Positions 23,327-34,200 of a DNA stretch of 40,437 nt are shown one piece after another. Origin of the DNA: Clostridia bacterium (GTDB taxonomy: Bacteria; Bacillota; Clostridia; Peptostreptococcales; Anaerovoracaceae); contig JAKSSK010000010.1 of NCBI GenBank assembly GCA_024403135.1, positions 1 through 40,437 of the forward strand. Direction: 5' to 3'. The notes beneath the pieces are model-generated. The model was not told the DNA's origin, did not search any database, and saw nothing but the letters and a program-made list of their open reading frames with translations. Position 1 is the stretch's first letter. The number at the start of each line of letters is the position of its first letter. The position numbers and the translations under genes are program-made.

Positions 23327-26071
23327 ATGGGTTTAATGGAAAAAATGTTCGGTGATTTAAACGAGAAGGAAGTTAAAAAACTTGCCGTTATCGCCGACAA
23401 AGTACTGGCTTTAGAAGAGGAGATGGCTGCTCTTTCAAACCAAGAACTTAGAGACAAGACAAAGGAGTTCAAGGAGAGAGTAGCAAATGGCGAAAGCCTA
23501 GACGACCTACTTCCAGAAGCCTTTGCAGTATGCCGTGAAGGAGCATGGCGTTCACTGGGCATGAAGCACTTTAAGGTGCAGATCATCGGTGGTATCGCCC
23601 TTCATCAAGGTAGAATTGCAGAAATGAAAACAGGTGAAGGTAAGACTTTAGTTGCAACACTTCCTGCTTACTTAAATGCGTTAACAGGAAAAGGGGTACA
23701 CGTTGTAACAGTAAACGATTACCTGGCTAAGCGTGACGCAGAGTGGATGGGAAAACTTTACTCATTCCTAGGACTATCCGTAGGATGCGTAATCCACGAA
23801 GTACAGGATGAGGATAGAAAGGTAGCCTACAGAGCTGACATCACATACGGAACTAACAACGAGTTCGGTTTCGACTATCTGAGAGACAACATGGTAAACT
23901 ACCAGGAACAGCTTACTCAGAGAGAGCTTAACTACGCCATCATCGACGAAGTTGACTCCATCCTGGTGGATGAAGCTAGAACACCGCTGATCATTTCAGG
24001 CCGCGGAGAAAAGTCCACAGACATGTACAAGACTGCGGATAGATTCGTAAAGGGCCTAGCAAAAGATAAAGACTTCACTATCGAAGAGAAGGATAAACAG
24101 ATATCCCTTACTGAAGAGGGTGTAACCAAGTGCGAAGGATACTTCAATGTAGAGAACTTCTCAGATCCTGAAAACATGGAAATCAACCACCACGTGCTTC
24201 AAGCTTTAAAGGCTAGAAACATGATGAAGAGGGATGTAGACTACGTAGTAAAGGACGGAGAAATCATCATCGTAGATGAATTCACAGGCCGTCTGATGTA
24301 CGGAAGAAGATATTCCGATGGTCTTCACCAGGCTATCGAAGCTAAGGAAGGAGTACTTGTTAGATCAGAGTCAAAGACTTTAGCTACAATCACCCTTCAA
24401 AACTACTTCAGAATGTACCAGAAGATTTCAGGTATGACAGGTACAGCCAAGACTGAAGAAGAAGAATTTACAGAGATATATAACATGGACGTTGTAGTTA
24501 TCCCTACAAACAAGCCAATCCAAAGAGCAGACCTGGAGGACAGCGTTTACCCTAAGGAATCAGGTAAGTTTAAGGCCATAGCAGACAAGGTTCAGGAAGC
24601 CCATGAAAAGGGACAACCTGTACTTGTAGGTACTATCTCCATTGAAAATTCAGAGAGACTTAGCCTTCTTTTAAACAAGAGAGGCATTAAGCATAACGTA
24701 CTGAACGCAAAGCACCACGAAAAGGAAGCTGAAATAGTTGCAGAAGCAGGAAGACTTGGAGCTGTAACTATCGCCACAAACATGGCAGGCCGTGGTACAG
24801 ATATTATCCTAGGCGGTAACCCTGAGTTCGAAGCTAAGAAGGAAATGAAGAAGCTAGGCTACACGGCTGAGCAGATTTCCTTTGCAACTAGCATCTTCGA
24901 GTCAGAAGACCCTGAGATGAACAAGGCTAGAGAAGAGTTCCAAAAGCTTTATCCAAAGTATCAGGCTGAAAGAGCACCTGAACAGGAAAAGGTTAAGGAA
25001 CTGGGCGGACTATGCATCATCGGTACAGAAAGACACGAATCAAGACGTATCGACAACCAGCTTAGAGGACGTTCAGGCCGTCAAGGAGACCCAGGACAGA
25101 CTCAATTCTTCCTATCACTTGAAGACGAACTGATGAGATTGTTCGGCGGAGATAGGATGAACACCATGGTTCAAAGAATGGGCGTAGAGGATGACGAGGC
25201 TATTGAAGCTAAGATGCTTTCAAGAACTATTGAGAATGCTCAAAAGAAGGTTGAAGGCAAGAACTTCAGTATCAGAAGATACGTACTTCAATACGACAAC
25301 GTCATGAACAAGCAAAGAGAAACAATCTACAACGAAAGAAGAAGAGTTCTATTCGGTGAAGATTTAAGAGAATACATTATCAACATGGCTCACGAATTAA
25401 TCGATGAAGCTATAGAGCCAATAGTATTCGGAAGCAAGTATCCTGAAGAATGGGACCTTGATGAAGCTACAAGACATCTAAAGAATATATGCGATAAGTT
25501 CCCTGGCTTTAAGTTCACTCACGATCAGTTGATGGAACAGGATGAAAACACCATCAAGGAATACGCATACCAGATCTTCGAAGACCTTTACAAGGCAAAG
25601 GAAGAAGAGATCGGCGTAGAGAGAATGAGAGAAGTGGAAAGAATGATCCTGCTTAGAGTAGTAGACAACAAGTGGATGGATCACATCGATGCCATGGATC
25701 AGCTAAAGAGCGGAATTGGACTTAGAGCTATAGGTCAGCAGGACCCAGTAGTAGCTTACACTAATGAAGGTTTCGACATGTTCGAAATGATGATTGCTCA
25801 GATTAGAGAAGAGACCGTTAAGTACTGCTATAACGTTACAATCAACACTAGAACAGAGAGAAAACAAGTTATTGGAACTGGAGAAGGACGCAAGGACGAG
25901 TACAAGGATGAAGCTCCTGTTAAGAATGCTCCTGCCCAAAGCGCCCAGGTGCCAGAAAGAGATATAAAGCAAGAGACGTTTAGAAGGGAACAACCAAAGA
26001 TCGGAAGAAACGATCCATGTCCTTGCGGAAGCGGTAAGAAATATAAAAATTGTTGCGGAAAGAACCAATAA
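23327..26071 (+). CDS. secA: preprotein translocase ATPase SecA
   Basis: A 914-residue motor protein that drives secretory proteins through SecYEG at the membrane. Motifs: Walker [12 protein letters not shown] at 100-110 (GEGKT 103-107), [12 protein letters not shown] at 131-142, Walker [17 protein letters not shown] at 205-220, the helicase motif [15 protein letters not shown] around 487-501 and RGRSGRQGD around 580. The C-terminal zinc-binding tail ([16 protein letters not shown], about 895-910) that contacts SecB or lipids is intact. Length is normal. GGAGGGG precedes the ATG. It is the housekeeping SecA rather than SecA2, judged by the full-length domain set and the tail. Confidence 0.97.
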   Translation: MGLMEKMFGDLNEKEVKKLAVIADKVLALEEEMAALSNQELRDKTKEFKERVANGESLDDLLPEAFAVCREGAWRSLGMKHFKVQIIGGIALHQGRIAEMKTGEGKTLVATLPAYLNALTGKGVHVVTVNDYLAKRDAEWMGKLYSFLGLSVGCVIHEVQDEDRKVAYRADITYGTNNEFGFDYLRDNMVNYQEQLTQRELNYAIIDEVDSILVDEARTPLIISGRGEKSTDMYKTADRFVKGLAKDKDFTIEEKDKQISLTEEGVTKCEGYFNVENFSDPENMEINHHVLQALKARNMMKRDVDYVVKDGEIIIVDEFTGRLMYGRRYSDGLHQAIEAKEGVLVRSESKTLATITLQNYFRMYQKISGMTGTAKTEEEEFTEIYNMDVVVIPTNKPIQRADLEDSVYPKESGKFKAIADKVQEAHEKGQPVLVGTISIENSERLSLLLNKRGIKHNVLNAKHHEKEAEIVAEAGRLGAVTIATNMAGRGTDIILGGNPEFEAKKEMKKLGYTAEQISFATSIFESEDPEMNKAREEFQKLYPKYQAERAPEQEKVKELGGLCIIGTERHESRRIDNQLRGRSGRQGDPGQTQFFLSLEDELMRLFGGDRMNTMVQRMGVEDDEAIEAKMLSRTIENAQKKVEGKNFSIRRYVLQYDNVMNKQRETIYNERRRVLFGEDLREYIINMAHELIDEAIEPIVFGSKYPEEWDLDEATRHLKNICDKFPGFKFTHDQLMEQDENTIKEYAYQIFEDLYKAKEEEIGVERMREVERMILLRVVDNKWMDHIDAMDQLKSGIGLRAIGQQDPVVAYTNEGFDMFEMMIAQIREETVKYCYNVTINTRTERKQVIGTGEGRKDEYKDEAPVKNAPAQSAQVPERDIKQETFRREQPKIGRNDPCPCGSGKKYKNCCGKNQ

Positions 26072-26090
26072 GCGCAGAAAGGAATTCGTT

Positions 26091-26762
26091 ATGAGCGAAA
26101 AATCTAATTTTAAGAAAGTCTTAAAGGAACTGGCAGGATTCGATGAAATGGAGCAAGAAGATGTAGCGGCTCCAAAGGAAGAACCTGTAGTAGAAATGCC
26201 TAAGGCTCACACGGTGGAAATAGATAGTTCCGCTTTTGAGATTGAGGAAATTCAGCCACACGTTTACGATGAAGGAGCTTACGACTTTAGCGATGAGCAG
26301 AGCTCAGTAATCACCAAGAGCATGGTGGTTGAAGGAAGCATCAAGAGTAAACACGATGTAATCGTACAGGGCACCATCTACGGAAACATCACCACTGATG
26401 CAAATGTCCAAACTTCAAGCGTAGTAGTTGGAAACATTAAGGCTAAAAACGCATCCCTAGAGAACTCAAGAATCAAGGGAAATATTGAAGTAAAAGAAAA
26501 CGCAAGAATCTGTGAAGATACAGTTTTAGTAGGAAATGTTGAAGGATTAAACATCAACGTTGCCGGAAAGATCAAGGGCAACATCGATGCTAAGGACACA
26601 ATTTCTCTAAAGAGCACAGCAATCGTTGCTGGAGACATCATCACAGACAAGCTATTATCCGATGGTACAGCAAGAATTAAAGGAAGCGTTACAGCTGCAA
26701 GAAATGCAACCTTCGATGAGGATGCAGAATTTGACTTAGGAGTTGATATTGATGGTAGATAA
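26091..26762 (+). CDS. bactofilin family protein (first copy)
   Basis: A 223-residue polymer-forming protein. Residues about 1-75 are acidic and probably disordered; the rest is a right-handed beta-helix of short repeats such as MVVEGSIKSKHDVIVQGTIYG and VVGNIKAKNASLENSRIKG, the pattern of bactofilins (DUF583). These form nucleotide-free filaments that organise cell shape, wall synthesis or polar proteins. It starts 19 nt after secA with AAAGGA upstream, and overlaps the second bactofilin gene by 11 nt, so both are probably made together. There is no membrane segment, so any membrane attachment would be indirect. Cellular role is unknown here. Confidence 0.85.
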   Translation: MSEKSNFKKVLKELAGFDEMEQEDVAAPKEEPVVEMPKAHTVEIDSSAFEIEEIQPHVYDEGAYDFSDEQSSVITKSMVVEGSIKSKHDVIVQGTIYGNITTDANVQTSSVVVGNIKAKNASLENSRIKGNIEVKENARICEDTVLVGNVEGLNINVAGKIKGNIDAKDTISLKSTAIVAGDIITDKLLSDGTARIKGSVTAARNATFDEDAEFDLGVDIDGR

Positions 26763-27279
26763 TAACGAAGTAATGGAAAACATGGAAAACATGGAAACAA
26801 CAGAAACAGAATATGCTACTGAAGAGGTTACAAACTCTGAGTTAGTTGTAGATGTAATCGAGGAATTTGCTGTAATTACAGAAGATACTACAGTAGAAGG
26901 AAACATTAAGACTAAAGGTCACCTGGCAGTAGCAGGAACAGTAAAGGGAGACATAGTAGCAAAGGGAAACCTTATCATTACTGGTCTTGTAAAGGGAAAA
27001 ATACAGTGCAACAACGTAGTACTGGACAAGTGCGAACTTAAGACAGATATAGAGGCTGATGGGGAAGTTACCGTTAGAGTGGGTTCAAAGATTACTGGCA
27101 GCATCCATTGCAAAGACATTGCAGTAGATGGTGAAGTAATAGGTAACATCGTGGCATCAAACACACTAGCAATCGCTACAAATGCTAGCGTAAGAGGAGA
27201 CGTTAAGGCTAAGAGTATTGGAATGGGATTTGGCGGTAAACTTACCGGTAATATTTCGATGCATGACGAAGATTTTTAA
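26752..27279 (+). CDS. bactofilin family protein (second copy)
   Basis: A 175-residue bactofilin. An acidic, Met/Glu-rich N-terminal tail (about 1-45) leads into a beta-helix with repeats like TTVEGNIKTKGHLAVAGTVKG and GDIVAKGNLIITGLVKGKI. The start is placed at 26752 because TAGGAG lies 9 nt before it; the frame is open from a TTG at 26743, but that lacks a good ribosome site. The gene overlaps the first bactofilin by 11 nt and ends in a strong terminator. Two coupled paralogues suggest copolymerisation, a known behaviour of bactofilin pairs in other bacteria; here it is inference. Confidence 0.85.
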   Translation: MVDNNEVMENMENMETTETEYATEEVTNSELVVDVIEEFAVITEDTTVEGNIKTKGHLAVAGTVKGDIVAKGNLIITGLVKGKIQCNNVVLDKCELKTDIEADGEVTVRVGSKITGSIHCKDIAVDGEVIGNIVASNTLAIATNASVRGDVKAKSIGMGFGGKLTGNISMHDEDF

Positions 27280-27303
27280 GAGGCTAACAAGCCTCTTTTT
27301 TCT
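27278..27303 (+). terminator. terminator after the bactofilin pair
   Basis: AAGAGGCT (27278-27285), loop AACA, AGCCTCTT (27290-27297), then a T run. It closes the secA-bactofilin unit. Confidence 0.88.
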
Positions 27304-27322
27304 TTAAATTTCAGCCATTTCA

Positions 27323-27336
27323 TGGTATAATATAAT
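27323..27336 (+). promoter_or_regulatory. extended -10 promoter for prfB
   Basis: TGGTATAAT at 27323-27331, with a second overlapping TATAAT at 27331-27336. No clear -35 is seen. AAAGG lies about 9-12 nt before the ATG at 27371. Confidence 0.5.
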
Positions 27337-27370
27337 GTAATATTTTGAGCATAAGAAAGGTGTTATCTTT

Positions 27371-28475
27371 ATGTTAGAACTTGAAAATATTAGACTTCAA
27401 ATTCCAGAAAAGAAGCAGACCCTTTTACAGGTCGGTGACTCTCTTTGACCTAGTCAAGGTGAAAGAAGAGCTTGCTAGACTTAACAGGGAAATGGAAGAG
27501 CCTGGCTTTTGGGACGACCCTGAAAAAGGACAGAAAGCCATGAGGAAAAAGAAGTCCTTTGAAAGTACAATTGAAAAGTATGAACATATTGAAGCAGGCC
27601 TTGAAGAGGTGCTAGAGCTAATAGATATGGCTCAGGAACTTGAAGATGTAGATTCAGTTCCACTTATCCTAGATAATTTTAAGGATTTAGAAGAAAGACT
27701 AGAAGACCTAAGAATAACCACACTGCTTACAGGAAAGTACGATGAGAATAACTGCATCCTTTCCCTTCACGCAGGAACAGGTGGAGTGGACGCCATGGAC
27801 TGGACCTTGATGCTTTACAGGATGTACACAAGGTACTGCCAGAAGAAGGGATATAGGGTTAGCCTTTTAGATTACCAGGACGATACTGAGGCTGGAATTA
27901 AAAGCGCAACAATCAGGGTAGAAGGAGAAAACGCCTATGGATACCTGAAGAACGAAAAGGGAGTCCATAGACTGGTTAGAATATCTCCTTTCAACGCAGC
28001 AGGAAAGAGACAGACATCATTTGCGGGGGTGGAAGTAATCCCTGAAATAGAGGATGATGAAGAACTTGTAATAGACCCAGAGGATTTAAGGATAGACACG
28101 TATAGGTCAAGCGGTGCAGGTGGCCAGCACGTAAACACCACCGACTCAGCCATCAGAATCACCCACATCCCTACAAATATCGTGGTAACCTGCCAAAACG
28201 AGAGAAGCCAGATCCAAAACAAGGAGACGGCCATGAAGATCCTAAGGTCCAAGCTCATTGAACTTAAGGAAGAGGAACAAAAGGAAACTCTAAAGGAGAT
28301 AAAGGGAGACTTTTCCCTTAACACATGGGGAGCCCAGATAAGGTCCTACGTAATGCAGCCATACACCATGGTAAAGGACCACAGAACATCTGCCCAGGTT
28401 TCAAACGTTACCCAGGTTTTAGATGGAGAGCTGGACTACTTCATAAATGAGAAATTAAAGCAAAAGGAAGATTAA
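27371..28475 (+). CDS. prfB: peptide chain release factor 2 (programmed +1 frameshift)
   Basis: RF2 ends translation at UGA and UAA. The gene is in two frames: 25 codons from ATG at 27371 (MLELENIRLQIPEKK...) to an in-frame TGA at 27446-27448, then, after a +1 shift at CTTTGAC, DLVKVKEELARL... to the stop at 28475. The joined protein is 367 residues. SPF at 205-207 reads the stop codon and GGQ at 250-252 catalyses hydrolysis, both at the same numbers as in E. coli RF2, which supports the 25-codon first segment. AAAGG precedes the ATG. The shift makes RF2 regulate its own synthesis. An uncorrected gene call would start at about 27381 in the wrong frame. tex follows after 2 nt. Confidence 0.95.
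27434..27449 (+). promoter_or_regulatory. RF2 programmed +1 frameshift site
   Basis: CTTTGAC at 27443-27449: the ribosome pauses at TGA (27446-27448) and tRNA-Leu slips from CTT to TTT, resuming at GAC. A GGTGA (27434-27438), a partial internal Shine-Dalgarno match, lies 4 nt before CTT; it is weaker than the AGGGGG of E. coli. Confidence 0.93.
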
Positions 28476-28477
28476 TA

Positions 28478-30646
28478 ATGAACATATATGATAAGTTAGC
28501 ATCAGAGCTAAAGATAAAAACATCCCAGGTTGAAAATACGGTGAAGCTAATAGACGAGGGAAACACCGTACCCTTCATAGCAAGATACAGAAAAGAGGTT
28601 ACAGGCGGCCTTACAGACGAAGTGCTGAGAGTACTTTACGATAGACTTATATACCTTAGAAACCTTGAGGAGAGAAAGGAAGAGGTAATAAGGCTAATAG
28701 AAGAACAGGGAAAGCTTACCGATGAACTTAAGGCTGAAATTGAAAAAGCAGAAGTTCTTCAGAGGGTAGAGGACCTATACAAGCCGTTTAAGCAGAAGAA
28801 GGCAACTAGAGCTTCAAAGGCAAAGGAGAAGGGCCTGGAGCCACTAGCAAACATCTTCATCCTTCAAAAGGAAAAGGAAGGAAAGGTAGAAGACTTTGCA
28901 GCTGACTTCGTAACAGAGGAGATAACCGTAGAAGAAGCCATCCAGGGAGCCATGGATATTATCGCCGAGATGATAGCCGATGATCCAGAGCTTATCAAGG
29001 GAATTAGAGCCTTAACCTTAGAAGGCGGCGTAATAGCTTCAGAAGCTCAAGACAAGGAAGAAAGCACGGTCTACGATAACTACTACGAATTTTCACAGGC
29101 CATCTCAAAGATAGCAAACCACAGGGTTCTTGCCATAAATAGAGGGGAAAAGGAAAAGAAACTTAAGGTAAAGGTAAACGCTCCAGTAGATAAGATAATC
29201 CAGCTTATCGAAAAGGAAGTAATAAAGGGTAAGTCCATCTTTACAGACGTTTTAAAGGAAACAATAGCAGACTCATACAAGAGACTTATCGCGCCTTCCG
29301 TAGAGAGGGAAATGAGAAATATGCTTACTGAAAGAGCTGAAGAAGAAGCAGTAAAGGTGTTCTCAAAGAATACAGAAAAGCTTTTAATGCAGGCTCCAGT
29401 AAAGGGCAAGAGAATCTTCAGCATAGACCCAGGCTACAGAACAGGATGTAAGGTAGCCATACTAAATGAAACAGGAAAGCTTTTAGCTAGAACCACCATC
29501 TACCCTACAGAGCCTAAGAACGACGTAGAAGGCACAGAAAAGACTCTGGCTAAGGCAATAGAAAAGTTTGGAATAAACGTCATAGTAATAGGTAACGGTA
29601 CAGCTTCTAGAGAGACAGAAGAGGTTGTATCAAACTTTCTAAAGAAGAACGACTACGACGTTGTATATACAATAGTTAACGAAGCGGGAGCCTCCGTATA
29701 CTCAGCATCAAAGCTGGCATCAGAGGAGTACCCTGACCTTGACGTTACAACTAGAGGCGCCATGTCTCTAGGAAGAAGACTTCAGGATCCACTGGCAGAG
29801 CTGGTAAAGATTGATCCAAAGTCCATCGGAGTTGGCCAGTACCAGCACGACATCAACCAGAAGCTTCTTGAAGGAGCACTTACAGGTGTAGTTGAAAACT
29901 GCGTAAACAGGGTAGGCGTAGATTTAAATACAGCCTCACCTTCACTTCTTTCATACATCGCAGGAGTAAACATGGCAATAGCTAAGAACATAGTTAGCTA
30001 TAGGGAAGAAAATGGGAACTTCACCAACAGAAAGCAGCTTCTAAAGGTTTCTAAGCTAGGCGAAAAGGCATACAACCAGTGCGCAGGCTTTATGAGAATT
30101 AGCGAGGGAGATAATCCTCTTGATGCAACATCAGTTCACCCTGAGTCATACCAAGCAGCAGAGGCTATGCTTTCAAAGCTGGGAATAGATAAGGCTGCTA
30201 TCACCAAGGGCGGAGCAGCAGACATCGAAAACAGAATCAATCTAGCCTACGGCACAAAGAACCTAAAGGAAGGCATAAAGAAGATGGCCCAGGATATAGG
30301 TATAGGTGAGATGACCTTATCGGATATCGTGGAGGAAATCAGAAAGCCTGCTAGAGACCCTAGAGACGATGCCCCAGAGGTGGTATTTAGATCAGATGTA
30401 AGAAACTTCGACGATCTTAAGGTAGACATGGAGATGACAGGCACCGTAAGAAACGTTGTAGACTTTGGCGCATTTGTAGATATAGGCGTTAAAAACGACG
30501 GCCTTGTACACATATCGCAATTAAGCGATAAGTACATAAAACACCCTATGGACGTGGTAAGCGTAGGGGACACTGTTAAGGTTAAGATACTGAATATTGA
30601 CTACGATAAAAAGAAAGTAGCCCTAACAATGAAAGGATTAAATTAA
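28478..30646 (+). CDS. tex: Tex-family RNA-binding protein
   Basis: A 722-residue cytosolic protein of the Tex family, with roles in transcription and RNA metabolism. In order: the N-terminal Tex domain with NTVPFIARYRKEVTGGL (about 29-45) and the KPFKQKKATRASKAKEKGLEPLA-type segment (about 107-130), a YqgF/RNase H-like domain (SIDPGYRTGCKVAILNETG, about 315-333), helix-hairpin-helix motifs (VGVDLNTASPSLLSYIAG, about 484-501), and a C-terminal S1 domain (about 645-720, GTVRNVVDFGAFVDIGV). It begins 2 nt after prfB and its stop overlaps the next gene's start (TAATG), so the three genes form an operon. Confidence 0.95.
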   Translation: MNIYDKLASELKIKTSQVENTVKLIDEGNTVPFIARYRKEVTGGLTDEVLRVLYDRLIYLRNLEERKEEVIRLIEEQGKLTDELKAEIEKAEVLQRVEDLYKPFKQKKATRASKAKEKGLEPLANIFILQKEKEGKVEDFAADFVTEEITVEEAIQGAMDIIAEMIADDPELIKGIRALTLEGGVIASEAQDKEESTVYDNYYEFSQAISKIANHRVLAINRGEKEKKLKVKVNAPVDKIIQLIEKEVIKGKSIFTDVLKETIADSYKRLIAPSVEREMRNMLTERAEEEAVKVFSKNTEKLLMQAPVKGKRIFSIDPGYRTGCKVAILNETGKLLARTTIYPTEPKNDVEGTEKTLAKAIEKFGINVIVIGNGTASRETEEVVSNFLKKNDYDVVYTIVNEAGASVYSASKLASEEYPDLDVTTRGAMSLGRRLQDPLAELVKIDPKSIGVGQYQHDINQKLLEGALTGVVENCVNRVGVDLNTASPSLLSYIAGVNMAIAKNIVSYREENGNFTNRKQLLKVSKLGEKAYNQCAGFMRISEGDNPLDATSVHPESYQAAEAMLSKLGIDKAAITKGGAADIENRINLAYGTKNLKEGIKKMAQDIGIGEMTLSDIVEEIRKPARDPRDDAPEVVFRSDVRNFDDLKVDMEMTGTVRNVVDFGAFVDIGVKNDGLVHISQLSDKYIKHPMDVVSVGDTVKVKILNIDYDKKKVALTMKGLN

Positions 30647-31287
30647 TGATAAATACGGTAATATACGACTTTGATGGAACCATAATGAACACCAACGACG
30701 TGGTGGCTGAATCCTGGAAGCACACATACAGGACCATATACGGACAGGAGATGCCAGCTGAAGAGATAAGAAAGACCTTTGGTGAACCAATCATGACATC
30801 CATGAAGAGGGTGTTCCCACATATGGATCCAGATGAAGCGGTAAAGATATATAGAGAGTTTCAAGAGGCACACAAGGCAGAGCTGGTAAAGCTTTTCCCT
30901 GGAATGGATGCCCTGATGAAAAAGGTAACAGAGCTGGGATATAAGACGGCCATAGTTACCTCCAGGTTTAGAAATTCCCTGGTGGATTACCTTTCTACCT
31001 TCGGCCTTTTAGACTATGCCCAGGTGCTTGTTACATGCGACGATACAAAGGTTCACAAGCCAAATCCAGAGCCAATACTAATTGCTTTAGAAAAGCTAGG
31101 CTCAAAGGCAGAGGAATCCATCATGATAGGAGACAGCATGTTCGACATCCTTTGCGCTAAAAATGCAGGATGTCCATCGGCTCTAGTTTCATGGGCTGTA
31201 GCTGTAACCGAAGAGGACATCCAGGGTGAAAATGCCCCTGAATACTTTATGGAAAAACCGGAAGACTTGTTAGAAATACTAAAATAG
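30646..31287 (+). CDS. HAD-superfamily phosphatase (PpaX/Gph-like)
   Basis: A 213-residue HAD hydrolase. Motif I is YDFDGTIMN (Asp8, Asp10), followed by a small helical cap; motif II is IVTSR at about 104-108, motif III includes the Lys of VHKPNPEP at about 130-137, and motif IV is MIGDSMFDI at about 161-169. The closest named relatives are pyrophosphatase PpaX and phosphoglycolate phosphatase, but sequence alone does not decide the substrate. Its ATG overlaps the tex stop by one base, and addB follows after 8 nt, so it is part of the prfB-tex-addB run. No signal peptide. Confidence 0.85.
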   Translation: MINTVIYDFDGTIMNTNDVVAESWKHTYRTIYGQEMPAEEIRKTFGEPIMTSMKRVFPHMDPDEAVKIYREFQEAHKAELVKLFPGMDALMKKVTELGYKTAIVTSRFRNSLVDYLSTFGLLDYAQVLVTCDDTKVHKPNPEPILIALEKLGSKAEESIMIGDSMFDILCAKNAGCPSALVSWAVAVTEEDIQGENAPEYFMEKPEDLLEILK

Positions 31288-31295
31288 GAGAAAAC

Positions 31296-34200
31296 ATGTT
31301 AAAAATCTTTTATGGCAGAGAAAATGTGAATAAGGAAAAGTTCCTCTACGAGCATATTGAAAAACCTGCCATAGTACTTGTACCAGATCAATACACACTT
31401 GAAGCTGAGGCACAGGCATTAAGATACCTTGGAACTAAAAGCCTTATGGACGTTGAAATAATGTCCATCTCTAGGCTAGGCGATAGAGTGCTTGAAAAGG
31501 TAGGCGGCGGAAGAAAGACCTTCCTAGATAAGTATGGCCGCCATATTTTGCTGTCCAAAATTTTAAGGGAAGAAGGGGACAAGCTAAAGACTTTTAACAA
31601 GGTAAAGGATAAGACCAATTTCATAGAAGAGGTAAACAACTTCATATCTCAGGCCAAGCAATACGATATTGACCTGGATGGCCTGGATAGTCCAAAGGCG
31701 CAGGATTTAAATGTAATAATGAAGGCCTATGAAAAGGCCATAAAGGGTAAATACACCGACTCTGAAGATAGGATAGACCTTTATCTTGAAAGGATGAAGG
31801 ACTACGCTGACCTTAAGGACACCAACATCTATGTATATGGTTTTGATAGCTTTGCACCTAAGACCATCAAGGTCATAAAGGAACTGGAAAGAATATCTCC
31901 TTGCGTAAACGTAATCATGACATGGGACGATACGGGCTGGGATGTATTTAGACTTACAGGCCACGTCATGGACATTTTAGGCGGAGAAAGGATTAGAATA
32001 GAAGGCTACCAAAAGGAATACAAAAATGGAGCCATAGCTCACGTGGAGGAAAACATCTATGCAATGCCATATAGGAAATATAAGGGAGATGGCAAGGTTA
32101 CATTCCTTCAGTGTGCAAATCCATATAACGAAGCAGAAACCCTTGCGTCATACATTCTAAAGTTTGTAAGAGATGAAGGGCTTAGGTATAGGGATATTCT
32201 AGTTGTATCCAATTCACAGAATCAGGAAATCATTGAGAGGGTTCTGTCAGAATACGGAATCAGCGTATTCATAGATAAGAAGAGATCAATTGCAAGTTCA
32301 GGCATAATAATGGCCATAACCAACCTGTTAAAGGGAGATGTAATAGGTTTTCTTAAGAGTGGTTTTTCCTGCTTAGATAGTGAAGAGGTTGAAGAACTAG
32401 ATAACTACGGGTACACATACAAGATAAAGAAGAACATGTGGCTAAAGCCTTTTAAGTACGGGGATATCTCAGTGGCAGAGCCTCTTAGAAAGAAGGCAGT
32501 AGAGCCATTTGTTGAAATGCAGAAAATTCAAAAGGAAAGCAAGACCAACAGGGAATTTGGCGTAAAGCTGGATGAACTTCTAGGTAAGATGGGCTTTTCA
32601 GATAAGATAGAAGAGCTAGCCGTGTACCAGGAAGAAAAGCTGGGACAGATGGGACAGGATATGGCCCAGGAGACTAGGCAAATATATTCAGGTTTCGTTA
32701 CGGTGATAGAGCAGATAGCACTGCTATTAGGGGATGAAGCCTTTAGAATAGAGGAGTACATGAAGCTTTTCGAAGCAGGAATAAACGGCTTTAAGGTTGG
32801 AGTACTTCCACCTACCATAGATGGCGTAACCTTAGGAACTACCCAGAGAAGTAGGACCTCAGATGTTAGAGCCTGCATCGTCCTTTCCGCAAATGAAGGC
32901 GTACTTCCTATGACACCACCAGAGACTGCTCTTCTTACCAAGGAAGAGCTAGGACAGTATGGAGAGCTGGGAAGCCTTGATGCTGTAAAGATGGACGAAG
33001 AAAAGCTGGCGATATACAGGACATTCTCAAAGCCTACAGAGTATCTAATTGTAAGCACTTTGACTTCAGACACCACAGGAGAAGCCCTTAGAATTTCCCC
33101 TGTAATGACCAAGGTTATGAACCTATTGGATAAGCCAGAAGTTCTTCCGGATGTTTTAAACAGGGAAGGAGATTCAGCCGATCTTGATCTTTTAGGTGGC
33201 AGGGTGAACACCCTAAGACAAATCACAAACAACCTGCAGCAGGCCACAGCAGATGGCCAGGTAGGCGACGTATTTAGACAGGCCCTGTACATGTATAGGG
33301 ATAGCAGGGAAGCCAAACTAATCAAGGATGGCATAGGTTTTACCAATGAAAGAGAAAGGATAGATGCAAGGAAAGCCTTTGGAGAGGAAATAACCCTTAG
33401 CCCATCTAGACTTGAAAAATATGCAAGATGTCCATTTATGCACTTCATCCAGTACGGAATTAAGGTGGATGAAAGAAGGCAAATGGAGCTGGACTTTAGA
33501 AATATCGGCAACATCTATCACGATGTGTTCATGAAGGCCATCGAAAAGCTAAAAGCGGATAATACCATACACACCATCACAAGACAGGAGTTAGATGATC
33601 TAGTAGAGGAACTGGCACATCAGCTTTTTGACTACGATTTTGAGATGGGTAAGCGTGAGGATTACCAAAAGGGCAGGATAGTAAACATCTGCAAGGATAA
33701 CGTCTGGGCCCTTGTATCACACATAAGGGATGGACAAATAGAGGATATCATGCTTGAGAGTGCCTTTGAGCCTGGAGCAGAAATAGATCCAATCACCATA
33801 ACCCTTGATGATGGCCAGAAGGTCAACATTCAGGGAAGAATAGATAGAGTAGACATTTTGCCTGGCAACAAGGTGAAGATCATAGACTATAAATCTGGAA
33901 AAGAAAGCTTTAAGGCCATAGAGGCGGAAAAGGGATATAGGCTTCAACTGATGCTTTATCTAAAGGCAGCTCAGGGCAAGGACAAGATTCCTGCTGGCGT
34001 ATTCTATTTCCTAATCAAAGAGCCAATAGTTAAAAAAGGAGAGGATCCTGAAGGTGCATTTAAGATGGATGGCATATTCGTAAATGAAGAAAGCACAATT
34101 CAGGCATTGGATAGCTCAATGGAGGGCACATCCAAGATAATCCACTGCCAGAGGAAGAAGGATGGAGGATACACAAGGGCAACCTACCTTACAAGGGAGG

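Noticed and set aside
32528..33514. A 328-codon open frame on the minus strand inside addB
   Set aside because: It is antisense to a conserved gene, has low-complexity Ser/Leu-rich composition and no family motif; it mirrors the plus-strand codon pattern.
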